From Protonemura montana (Eukaryota > Arthropoda > Insecta > Plecoptera > Nemouridae), in NCBI GenBank assembly GCA_947568835.1, contig OX387603.1, positions 9,297,943 through 9,361,942 of the forward strand: a DNA stretch of 64,000 bases, in the 5' to 3' direction. Below, piece after piece: positions 25,601 to 36,117 of the stretch; the stretch's first letter is position 1; the number at the start of each line of letters is the position of its first letter. The notes beneath the pieces were generated by a model, which saw nothing but the letters and a program-made list of their open reading frames with translations, searched no databases and had not been told where the DNA came from. The position numbers and the translations under genes are program-made.

Positions 25601-26257
25601 GAACAGCAGGATTCCTCCACAAATCCATGCTGTCGAGAGTTTGATAAGCAAGGCGAATGAAATTGCTGTACTAATTTTCATTCCCTCAATCTCTCTCCCG
25701 AACAGAAATGGTCAAGTGTATGATAGTCACCCATCCAATAACTGACTCAGCGCAGTGTTGCTTAACTTCGGTGATCTAACGAGAACCGGTGTTTCCAACA
25801 CGCCAAACCGTTCGGTAAATCACTCCAAGCTAACATAACAACTCTAACGCCTTCTTTCAGGACCCAGGCATCTCGCGAGAACCCTCTGGTGTCGTACCTC
25901 GGGTGGGGCGAGGGGTGGCACAACTATCATCACGCATTCCCTTGGGACTACCGTGCCTCAGAGTACGGCATGAAATACAATCTCAACGCCACCATCATCG
26001 AGGTTATGGCCAAGCTCGGTTGGACCACCGAACTGCGGTCCGCCTCCAAGGTTGTCGTCACGGACAAGGTCTCGTTGAAGGGCGATGGCAGTCATGGAGG
26101 GCGGCAAATGAAGAGGAAGCCGCCGACAGGGATGGAACGGTTTCTGATTGATGTTGCCAGAAATTTGTGGCATGTTTTTGGGGCTCTGCCGGGAGGGTTG
26201 GTGGTAGGTCTAGTAGTGTATTGGAGGCGGTTGAGAGAAAATGGATTTTTCTATTGA
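22673..26257 (+). CDS. Acyl-CoA delta-9-type desaturase, copy C (complete, 5 coding exons, 364 aa)
   Basis: Paralogue of A and B. Exons are 22673-22847, 23099-23229, 23528-23733, 24305-24490 and 25861-26257, and the frame is continuous. All nine ligand histidines are present at H75, H80, H112, H115, H116, H224, H253, H256 and H257. The last exon is a fusion of what are exons 5 and 6 in A and B: the junction reads straight through at TDKVSLKGDGSHG with no intron. Box 3 is GEGWHNYHH followed by AFPWDY. The first donor is GTACGA, a weak site. Most exons are strongly diverged from A and B, but exon 3 is nearly identical to copy A. The C-terminal tail differs and ends NGFFY. Substrate preference cannot be read from the sequence. 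Confidence 0.94.
25400..25816 (-). mobile_element. 5S-rRNA-derived SINE inside the last intron of desaturase C
   Basis: Antisense full-length copy. The tail is at 25405-25445 and the 5S-like head is complementary at about 25725-25805. The insertion ends only about 45 bp before the exon 5 acceptor at 25860. A CTAAC branch-point-like motif and the pyrimidine tract remain between the two. Confidence 0.88.
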
Positions 26258-26920
26258 TTACAAAAATTGAACGGTGAGTAAAAGAATCGAATTAACATTT
26301 CATATACATCAGTACATGTATAAATCGTTGGCAAGTTACTGGATTTTTTTTATACTTAGCGTATTACGTGCAGGTTATGTTACCTGTTGATAGCGGTGCC
26401 TGAACTTTCGGACCTCGTAGCAATTAAAAAAAATAACAGCTTTCATTAGGGGCCTTGACCACCAATGGTACTAGCGAAAGTGCTAAAATCATATGTTACT
26501 AAGACGCTAACAGTTCATAGAACTATAATAAACTGTTTCTTGCGATGGTCACTTCCAGTACCAGGAATCACTACTGTCGTCGATAAGAAAAGCAAGTTGG
26601 TCCACCCCAAAGCCTCTCAAAAAATTACATTTAAGGGAACAACTAAGGGAATAAAGAACCCAGTTGTGGCCGTTTTAGTTCCAAGCCCTAGTTGTCACGT
26701 GGTCCACGCTCCTGGATTTCCGAGAAACACAGGGTAGACACATGGTGCAAACTGAGTTCTTATTTTGCCAATTTTGGTCGGTTTTAAAGGATATCTTAAA
26801 AACTATCTTGCATAGAGTGTTGTACATTTAGGTGATGTGATCTTTTACTGTGATCTTACTGACCTATTGTTGTGTTTATAACAGCTCCAACAAAAATTAA
26901 AAAACTGAATAATTTCTTGT

Positions 26921-26926
26921 AATAAA
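26921..26926 (+). terminator. Possible polyadenylation signal of desaturase copy C
   Basis: AATAAA about 665 bp after the stop. It is the first clean hexamer found downstream, so the 3'UTR would be longer than in A and B. Confidence 0.4.
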
Positions 26927-27086
26927 AGTCCATGTCCGTGGTATCGAAACGATTATTTTAGCCACTTGAGCTTGAAGCTGAGCCTTTAGTCCTTTCCGGT
27001 TCACAATAGAGTTACATTATCACAAGAGAACTTAACATTTTAATTAAAAAAATTAAATATGTATAGTAACTTGATATAATTATATA

Positions 27087-27120
27087 TGATGTGATATGAT
27101 ATGATATGATATGATATGAT
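27087..27120. repeat. (ATATG)n microsatellite
   Basis: About six ATATG/GATAT units in a row, followed by a broken continuation. Confidence 0.9.
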
Positions 27121-27593
27121 TAACTTGATATAACTCGTGTATCTAACGTCACAGCTGTGATCATAGCATTCGCCAATATTTGCATTTTAACTACAATGAA
27201 AAGATGAGTCAAATGACATTCGACCTAAAACCGCAAAGAGTTAAAAGTGCACACAATTTTGTGCTGGAGTGTTCGGTTCTTGTATTGATTGGCTGTTCAA
27301 ATCACAATTCAATTCACAATTGAAGCGGTGTACATGGTGTATATTAAGACTCCCAGGCCACAGCATGTTAACAAACCTGTAGGGATGAAAAACTGCTTAG
27401 AAACTCAATAGAGGTCTTAATTAACTCGTGTCGAATATTTTACTCACCTATAAACTACTCCTGGCCCACGCAAACGTCTCTCAATTGTGTAATTCCTTAT
27501 CCGTTCGTCAACCGCAAAATTGCCTTAAAGTCTCGGCTGCTAGACGCTATCGTTATCGACTATTACCGGATAAAGTACACAATGAGACTTACC

Positions 27594-28112
27594 ACTAAGG
27601 CTTCGCGAACGCAATTTGAGTTGCTTTGTAAGATGAACGTACAGCGATATTTTGAGATGATACAATTTGAAGCCGATCCGTTGCACTGATCAAAGCAAAA
27701 CAGCCAACATTGACAAAATGCAGCCGGTAATTTGTGAATACAAAAAAATAATAACTTATGGGCTATAAAAGTTCGCAATTATTTAATTTTTATGTGTTTC
27801 ACATCTTTGCAAAGTTTGGGGAAAGAAGATAAATTGGCGGTACAACTTCAAAGCGGTAATACAAAATCAGAGAATGTTCATAAATTATAAATATCTTAAT
27901 AACTGTACAACCGATTTTTCTGAAAAATGCAACAGGCTTAAGTTGTAAACAAAAAAATGTGCTCTGAAAATTTTGTTTAAATCAGAGCAGGCGTTTAGCC
28001 GCAAGAGCACAAACAAAAATGAGAAAAAAACAAACAGACTGGTGATTTTTTGGGGCAGTGAAATCGGACATTTCGCTTTTACCTCTTCGCTCGCTACGCT
28101 CATCAAAAATAT
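27594..28112 (+). repeat. GCAA-palindrome dispersed family, most complete copy
   Basis: About 520 bp. It has the 5' near-palindrome (GAACGCAATTTGAGTTGC), the AAGCCGATC...AGCAAAACAGCC block, a central AT-rich part shared with intron 1 of desaturase B, the AGGCGTTTAGCCGC block, and the 3' motif TTCGCTCGCTACGCTCATC. No ORF is convincing. It looks like a non-autonomous transposable element of unknown class. Confidence 0.65.
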
Positions 28113-28831
28113 TGACTTATGACACTGGGTATTGGGTTTATAGGCTAACAAAATAAACATCAAAGAAGTGATTTTGTTATTTGTATAGCTCGTACAGACA
28201 AGAAAGATAGTTGCCTGATGACCGCTCGTGAAGCATTTGGTCGTCCAAAAAATAGTGTTTGCTTTCATCGAATACATTTGCGAGCGAAGAGTCAACTGTA
28301 TCAACCACTCGAAGCGACACTGTCGAAGCAGAACGATGCTACCGGGAATTCAGGTGACGAGAATATCTTGAAAATCATCTGGGAGATTTAATCCCTCGAC
28401 ATTGGCGTGAAATTCTTAGAGGAGGAACGTTATCGAAGTAGAGCCGTGTAGGCTGCTTAAGGAAGTAATCGACGACTCGACATTATTGTGTATGAAGGAA
28501 GATATTATTTTTTCTAAAGACGCGAGTTCGTTGACTGACGGTGATATTTCATCCAGGGATCCAGGGTCTTCCCGATGATGAAATCCCAGGAGACATATTA
28601 TGATCTAGTAGCGAGGTCTGGAGCTGCGTTTTAGCATTCAATAATTGGATGTTATGGCTGGTTACTTTTTTAGAGGTTGAATTGCATTAGTAGAAATTTT
28701 TAAGGTTTCGTAGAGGACAAATAAATACTTAAAATATTTTAAAGAAATTTGATTCATGCTGTGAAAGCCAAGTTGACAACTAATTTTTGAAAAATATTTT
28801 GATATTTTTGATGGGCTTTACGATTTTCAGA
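28113..28831 (+). other. Intergenic with possible decayed coding sequence
   Basis: From about 28305 to 28580 one + frame reads as coding-like stretches (GDENILKIIWEI, VKFLEEERYRS, DASSLTDGDISSRD) broken by several stops. No family is recognised. Confidence 0.2.
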
Positions 28832-29245
28832 ACCGAGCGGTTTGACGTGTTGGAAACACCAGTTCTCTTGAGATCAGTGAAGAATTGCGTTGGTCAGGTA
28901 TTGAATGGGTGGCCATCATACACATGACCAGTTCTGTTTGGTAGAGAGGTTGGAGGAATAAAACTTAATAAACAACTCCATTTGCCTTGCTTATCAACCT
29001 CTCGATAGCATGGATTTGCGGATTTTTTCGCGTTGTACCGCCCTCCGGAAGAATTATACTGTGTGCCAGCTCGGAGCTTCCTCTAATCCCTTTTATGTAT
29101 TTATTTTTTAATTAATTTATTAAATATTTCAAAGTCTAGGTTAGGTTAATCATAATCTTCATCATCAATCACTCGTTCACCAACGGTATATCATACCAGT
29201 GCCACATGGCCTGTTGTTAAAAATAGTACATCGTTAAGCCTCACT
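28832..29245 (+). mobile_element. 5S-rRNA-derived SINE with an internally replaced segment
   Basis: The 5S-like head and first body part are present (28835-29045), and the tail is present (29135-29240). In between, a run of AT-rich sequence replaces the usual CGGCACCGGGTTTCC region. Confidence 0.75.
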
Positions 29246-30190
29246 AATCATCAGCATGTAAATTCTGCAAAAATAAAATTTCAGCCAACTATTTATTTTT
29301 CACAGAACAGGTAACATCGTCAAGTTGAATCGTATGATCAGCGCTGAGATGTGATAATTAACGATAATAAGCCCCCCCATCCCCCTTCAGAAGAATCAGG
29401 CTAAAGGCCACGTGCCAATCAGAAGCACGCCAGCACGTGTCCATCACAATTCGCTCGCTAATTGGTTCGTTTTGAATTTATAATTGTGCTCTAACTGATC
29501 ACCAAAGCTCCGATAAACAATAGCTAAGCTGGCACGGGTTACAGTGCACACGAAGCACGTGATGGAGTCACGTGGAATCAAGGAGCCATGAGAAATGCCC
29601 TCGATTTTTATAAAACAATTTCAATGAGGTTTTTGTTCACGATCAACATTAACAATTTTATGTTGTATTCGATTTTAGTTGCATGCGAGTTTGGTGAATT
29701 TATTTGCGTTGTTTATTACTCTCTGATTTGAAATTGTTTTATGCATATTCAGAGCAGTATGCAATTGAAAAGCATAATTTAATTTTTCTGAGAATTACAT
29801 CTGCAGTTATTTATTGAAGCGTATTTTTTTTTTCAAAGTTTGTAATCATAAAATGGTGGACTGATCAACTAGCATACAGACTCGTTTCTCATAATTAGCT
29901 CTTTATATTTCTGAACAAAGAGATTATCTGATGCACAAGGAGACAACACAGGGACTGGGTTGTATTAAACACATCAATGACAGCAACAATATATATTGGA
30001 GGAAACAATAAAGCATCTTTTTGATAACCAATGTGAACTCACCAATAACAGAGAATCTTAATTGAAATGAGTCTCAGAGATTAAAACATGTCAAAAGCAG
30101 GCATTGCAACCAAAATTTAAACTGCATATACGCGGCGAAATATTTTCAAGCTTTCAAAACATCAAAGACCCCAAATAACTTTTTAATAAA
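29246..30190. other. Intergenic, nothing recognised
   Basis: AT-rich DNA with only short ORFs. Confidence 0.5.
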
Positions 30191-30251
30191 ATCGCCACTA
30201 GGCCAAAGCCACAGGATCCGTTGTCAAAACAGTGCGTGGTTAAACACAATA
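30191..30251 (+). mobile_element. 5S-SINE 3' tail fragment
   Basis: Matches only the last roughly 60 bp of the family (GTTGTCAAAACAGTGCGTGG). This is a 5'-truncated copy typical of target-primed insertion. Confidence 0.7.
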
Positions 30252-30658
30252 ACCAACCAATCGTGTTAATGAAATGCCTGAAAAGAAAAATAATTCAGGA
30301 ACATTTCAAATCTTGTTGCTATACACATAAAAAATCATGTTGACACCATACCTCCACGTCGTCCGACCGGTGACATGACAGATTCGATCCGGTGAAGAGG
30401 GTGGCGCGTCAACATCGCGTGAAGACACTCCAGAGATCATCAAGCGGAAGATTTAAATTAGGCCGACCGCCGACGACGACGACGACGACTACGACGCAGT
30501 ACAGATCGAACACGACTAACGACTCACGAATCACGACACATGACTCGTTATGACTCGAGTTAATTGGGTCGCTCGCAGAGAAAAGGCTGACTCGGACCTT
30601 GTTCAGGTTTGCAACCCTTGCACGTACAGATACAATTAATAGATTTGTTTTGCTTCTT
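30252..30658. other. CpG-rich stretch with (GAC)n
   Basis: 30350-30600 is richer in CpG than its surroundings and contains a GACGAC run at about 30469-30490 and many ACGACT-like words. It could be a promoter or 5'UTR, but no gene is seen beside it. Confidence 0.3.
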
Positions 30659-31084
30659 GGTGTTTAACGACGCACTGTTTTGACATCTGGCCATGTGGCA
30701 CTGTACAATGGCGTTGGTGAATGAGTGGATGATGACGAGGATGATGATGAACCTAACCTAGTCTGGAAGGGAGGAGTGGAAACCCGGGACGGGCATGTAG
30801 CCTACTCCTGTCGAAGAGCACCAAGGAGACAACCAGCTTAACGTCCCTTCCGAAGGACGGCACAACGTGAAAAATAGGAATCCCCCACAAATTCATGCTT
30901 TCAAGAGGTTGATAAGTTAGACCAATAATATTGCTCTACTAAATTTCATCCTTCCAGCCTCTCCCCCGAACAGAACTGGTCTCGTGTATGCTGGTAACCT
31001 ATCCAATCTCTGATCTAGCAGAGAAGGGCTTAACTTCGGTGATCTCACGAGAACCGGTGTTTCAAACACGTCCAACCGTTCGGT
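30659..31084 (-). mobile_element. 5S-rRNA-derived SINE, full-length copy
   Basis: Antisense. The tail is at 30661-30720, the GGGACGTTAAG block is complementary at about 30838, and the 5S head is complementary at about 30990-31075. Partly matching GATACAA words on both sides may be a worn target-site duplication. Confidence 0.87.
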
Positions 31085-33000
31085 GTTACCGTTTGATACA
31101 AATTTACAGTCTGTAAATATTTTCTTATTAGCACTTACTCTAAATTACACTAATTACATTAATTCGGTGGGGCTCATACCTACACGACCACAGCCGTGCG
31201 CACGCCAAATTCACCATAATTAGCTAAGAATGAGGTTGTCAAGTGTATGGAAGCTAAAATTCTGACACAATCGCAGTTGAATGTATTCCATAAATTGTTT
31301 ACAATTTCTTCTTACGGTTGATATTTATTAATACCCAATTTCTCGCAAGAAACAGAGTTTTATTTATTTTTTGGGGAGAGTAGAGTGATCCATACCAGGT
31401 TGCCTAGGAAACTGTATCAATCGAGCGACCAGTGGGCGTCGCGGGGAAAAAGTTCCGTTAGGCCAAGTGCTCGGGAAGAGTTACAAGCGCATGTTTGTAG
31501 AGGAAGCCTTCGAAGGGCTCGCTCCTTTGAACTGCCTTTGTCTGAAGTCGACATTTCGGGTTACTGAGTCGCAGCTTTGAGACGAAGTTATCAAAGTCAA
31601 AGCGATCGGAAAAAATGTAATCGAATTTCTTTGAATATTGAAAAGTTTTCTAGTTTAGGTCACAACTCTGAGAGTAAGAAATTGTAATCACGTTGTCGTG
31701 CGTAGAAGTCGAGTGCTCTGGAAACTTTTTGAATATTGAGCAAAAAGATTTTGTAACTTACTTTGGGAGATCGATCAGAGTAGTGGACACTACTACAGGA
31801 TATTGAAATGAGTAGCGTAGGAGTTGGTAGAGTTAAGTAAGATTAGAGCTGATTAAGTTGATAAGAAATGATTAAGACTTTTGCGGCTCGGGGCTGGGTT
31901 CCAACTTTGGTCCTGGCTCTGTGATAGGTTTCTGTTGAGTTATCCAAAAAAAGAAGAATTTTCAGTTGAAAAACGTGAACCCCGCCGTGCCTCACCCAAC
32001 GCCAGCAAGATATTGACCCGGTCGATGACGGTACTAAGATTTAAAACATGCTCGAGTCCCATTCTCCCGCGCTCTCATCGTGTCCAAGTGGCCGTGATAC
32101 GGAGCAGCGCTCGAAACTTTGCCTATACTCCAACCACGTTAGCGGCACCCACCTTCGCGTACAAAGTCTTCAAGACGCCTCGGTTTCCGGCGTCTCGACC
32201 CTCCATAGAGTGGAGCGACGATTGACTCGTCCTTGACATTGTGCTGAGTCAGCGGATTGTGTTTACCCTGTCTGCTGCCAGGTCGCTCTTGTGTGGTATA
32301 GGTACGGGGAGGGGGCAAAGGTGCGTGACTACTTGATCGCGCAAGTGCGTTCATTGAGCTTTGCTGTTCTCGGGTTTTGTTAATGAGGTGACGTCGTAAG
32401 GTCTGGCAATGAATGGAGGACAAAGTCAATAAAGGTATTTTTTTGTTTCATAAGTTTTTGTTTTTGGATGCAAATCGGCCAAGAAAGTTGGGCGAGGGGC
32501 GAACTAAAATGGAATGATCCTGAAGGAAATGTGTGACCTACGACGGAAACACCCAAATCGATTGGGTATTTTGGAGGTGCAAACAAATAAAGATAGCTTA
32601 ATCCCAATAGATTTTAATTTAGCCCACGAGATTTAATTAATCAGACTGAATTCCACATCTTCTTGAGTATTTTGGAAGTTGGTTTAAGTTAAAACCTCCC
32701 CCGGCATTTGAAACGCGTCGAAGTTACAACATTTTGCACACAGTCAAGACGATATCGGCAAAAAAGTTAATCTGATCGGCATCGCCAGCCATCGGAGTAA
32801 ACTGAAATCAAGCACACTCTGATCCACACACCGAAAATGCCAATTAGCCGAGAGCAAGCCACTCTCCACGAACAATAGCGCGTGTCAATTAGTCGAAATC
32901 AATATTCAAGAGCAAAACCTAACAAGTCTTGCTCGCCAATGAGCAACTACAAAACAAAAGTCATGAAAAAAAAAAAAAAAAACGGGTAAAAAACAACCGA
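31085..33000. other. Intergenic; unrecognised ORF at 31881-32225
   Basis: A 114-codon + ORF without ATG lies in a CpG-rich patch (31980-32225) and ends in FPASRPSIEWSDD. It could be an exon, but no family is recognised and overlapping frames are open as well. Confidence 0.3.
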
Positions 33001-36000
33001 AACGAAGCAGCATCTCATTGAAAACGTCTGTTAATTTCTCGCTTTGTTCACAGGATCTGCAGGGCGGTGATTAGCTGGTAGATATCGGTTATCACTCCAG
33101 CTACCTTGGCCCGGACTCCATCGACCCTGCCTCGTGCATGTTGATCTCCACGGGGCACTGGACGTGTGCACGTCTTTGAACTTTGATAATTTTCATGAAA
33201 TGTTGGCGGGGTGGGCATGGCAGTGGCACGTTTTCCTTCTTATTGGAGCTTGGAAACGTGACAGGTTGCGATGGCTGAAAAGATTATTTTAAAGTGCAAT
33301 GGAAACGATCGTGTTAAATTTTTGCAGTCAACTTAAAACAGTAATTTCTTAACATACCCTCTCTAATCTACAACAGTTGCATTGCAAGGTAGTAATCTAA
33401 ACTCACTTTTTATGCAGCAGCGCCTTTTCAGCAATTGTAATCACACAATTTTTTTACACTTCACTCAAACATCTGATTTATAATAGCTTATTCAACATTT
33501 ATTTTTGATACCTTTCGTAAAATCATAGAACTAAATGGTTCATATCATGTAATAAGGGGCCATGCCAACCACTTCTAAATCTAATTACCTTGTAGCAAGC
33601 CTTAAACTCATCGCTTGTAACCAATTAATTATACGACAGGGGGCAGTTTATTGGTTAGGTAAAGTGACCTGGCAACGCTTTCTGCTATTGTCTAATGGCG
33701 TTCTCGGTTGGCTGCACCCGGTGTACTTACACTAAGTGCACATTGCATGCAGTTCGAGTGTTGGATTCGAGTAGAGGCCTGCATCTGTACACCCATTTGT
33801 GTTCGATTGACAGGTATTGCAGTAAGGGCTCTCCTGCGCAGAGAACTTTAGCGGTTCATCTCAGTCAAAGTGGACCTCCGTTAGATGTTTGCTTGAGACG
33901 TTCTCTTTGCAGTTTACTGCAGCACAGTAGAAATTTTTGAAGCAGCTACAAATTTCTGTCGTTTCTAATTCTGACCCACATCTTTACGAAACTACCGAAC
34001 TACCATAATATCGGAATAGGTCAACCGGTGCAGTTCACAAAAAAATCAAACACACCCAAAAAAAAGTCCTCTAGCTTGTAAGTAAAGGCAATTGATTTGT
34101 TTCAATCGCTTGCCATGGCAAATGACAGAGCTTGGTCTTCCAATTTTCCGGCTCTCCGGCTTCGTCGACTGGCAATAATTGACAGGAAACAGCTGATCAT
34201 GGTAGGCTTTATCCACAGGTTGCGTGAACCATTTGATACTCTTTTGATAAGTGAAAAACTGCCAGATAAAGGCATGGCCAAGCCAACTGATTTTTTTTCC
34301 TAAAATGCACCATAGTTTTTACTATACTCTTACTATATTTGCTCTTAATTTAAATGTTACTGTGCTGAAGGAACAAGTGTATTCACAATAACGGATCACT
34401 TTACCAAGCTTTGATTATAAATGTGGGCAAGCTAATTTCGCTCAAAAACCTAACGATTTATATTTTGAGACGCCATTATTTAAATTTAGATGTTTCTTAA
34501 CGTAAAAAGAACGGCAAAAAGCCGTATCGGGTGGCACCTACCGTCACCATGTTTTGCAAGCTCGTTTTATCTTCAGAAAATGTAACATTATCGCTGGCTC
34601 CCTGACTATATACCTCTAAACTCAATGGTAGTATAGTGTATATAATTCACACAATTTTCCAGGATGTTTTCGAAATCTAAATTTAGAACAATCCTACCCA
34701 ATCGAAGTGGCCAACTGGTTGTATCTGTCCGGTTACAAATCGGGATTGAGTCATAAATAGATCTCGACCGATGGGGACTCTGAAAAAGAAGGCAATTTCC
34801 CTGCAACCAACCAATCGCTGCCCCTCTTTCGCTTGGCGAGCCCAAATATCACGCGACCTCGTTTGGTTACACAGCATCATTTGCTTAAAATTTGGCGCCT
34901 TTACTGATATTACAGCTAGAAAAATTTTAAACGTGGCACCTCCACTCAATACCTGTTTTAAATGTGACAAATCTACTATAACCTAACTTATACAGCCAGT
35001 TTGAAGCTTCATTCCTTTCTCTAAGGTTTAACTTTACTTTCAAGACCTATTTTCCGTTCTGGTAACATGGCGTTCATGAGTATATTAGACATCGATTCAT
35101 ATTATGTAATTGCATGTACATGCAATGTTTATAAATATCCTAACTGCGATGTATAAACTATAAACAACAATTTCACAAATAAAATAATTAATCATTACTC
35201 CTTTTTAGAGCCTCCGGATTCAATCCGTCCAATAAAATCTAATTGGATCCTAAATTGATTGTTCTGGTATAACATATTTTTTTTAAATTCTGATTATTGT
35301 TATTATTTCGCACAGGTGATTGTGGCACACGTGCAATTGATGGACTCTCAGCGTCCAGATGTTATGGCGACGCACTCACGCACACCAGCGAGGCACGCGC
35401 CTGTATGCTTGCGGCTGACAATAGACTGTGTGGGGGTTGACATGGGGCCATTTACATCGAGTTCAATAGCATTCGCACAGCAGAAATGTGTGTATGTGTA
35501 TTTTATTTTCATTACATAATGTAGCTGACATTTTAGGTAAGTTGAGTGGACGTTTTTAATGGACGCAAGGCTTTATTTCAAAAGGTCCTTGGATATAATC
35601 TTGTTTAAATTGTGAATTCTTGCAATGGCCAAAGGTTTTTATTATTATGAACTCTAATAAACTATCAAAAATGTGTACCCAATTAACGCTAGATATTTTC
35701 ATGGTAAAACTATTTACCTGTGTCTGGCATTGGACATTTCATCATAGTCTAACGCTAATTGGCGGGGATATCGAGGCTTAGTATGGCAATTATGAAAAGT
35801 AAACTGCTGACAAATATGGTCCATGATATGCATTTACGGTAAATGTATTTACTTATTTGTAATAAGATAATTTTAAACGATATATTGACAATTGCCAATT
35901 GAATTCAGATTATTTTTATAAGTAACATATGATCTATTTGATAGATATTTTTAAAACTCAGTCGTTGAGTAAAAACAATGTTCTGTGTGTTGGGTGGTTG

Positions 36001-36098
36001 AGTGGTTGGGACATACGAATGGTCTTGGAATATCTAAGTCGTATTTTTAAACAATATTGTGTTGCATTGCTATTTTTTCAGTCTTAACAGTGTAGAAT
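33001..36098. other. Intergenic, no confident gene
   Basis: At 33077-33115 a small inverted-repeat cluster occurs (AGCTGG...CCAGCT and GTGAT...ATCAC). ORFs of 81 codons (33695-33940) and 86 codons (35259-35519) have no recognisable motif. Confidence 0.35.
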
Positions 36099-36117
36099 CC
36101 CCCCCCCCCCCCCCCCC
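36099..36117. repeat. Poly-C run, about 19 bases
   Basis: Uninterrupted C tract. Its length may be affected by sequencing. Confidence 0.9.

Larger units (their letters stand above)
26258..27593. other. 3'UTR of copy C and intergenic DNA
   Basis: Contains the likely poly(A) signal at 26921 and a pentanucleotide microsatellite at 27087-27120. The 90-codon ORF at 26465-26737 has no recognisable motif and would lie in the 3'UTR. Confidence 0.4.

Noticed and set aside
27087..27120. CRISPR-like or satellite array
   Set aside because: Simple pentanucleotide microsatellite with no spacers; no CRISPR is expected in this eukaryotic DNA.
32139..32429. Antisense ORF over a CpG-rich patch
   Set aside because: Overlaps other open frames, has no motif and unsupported ends.
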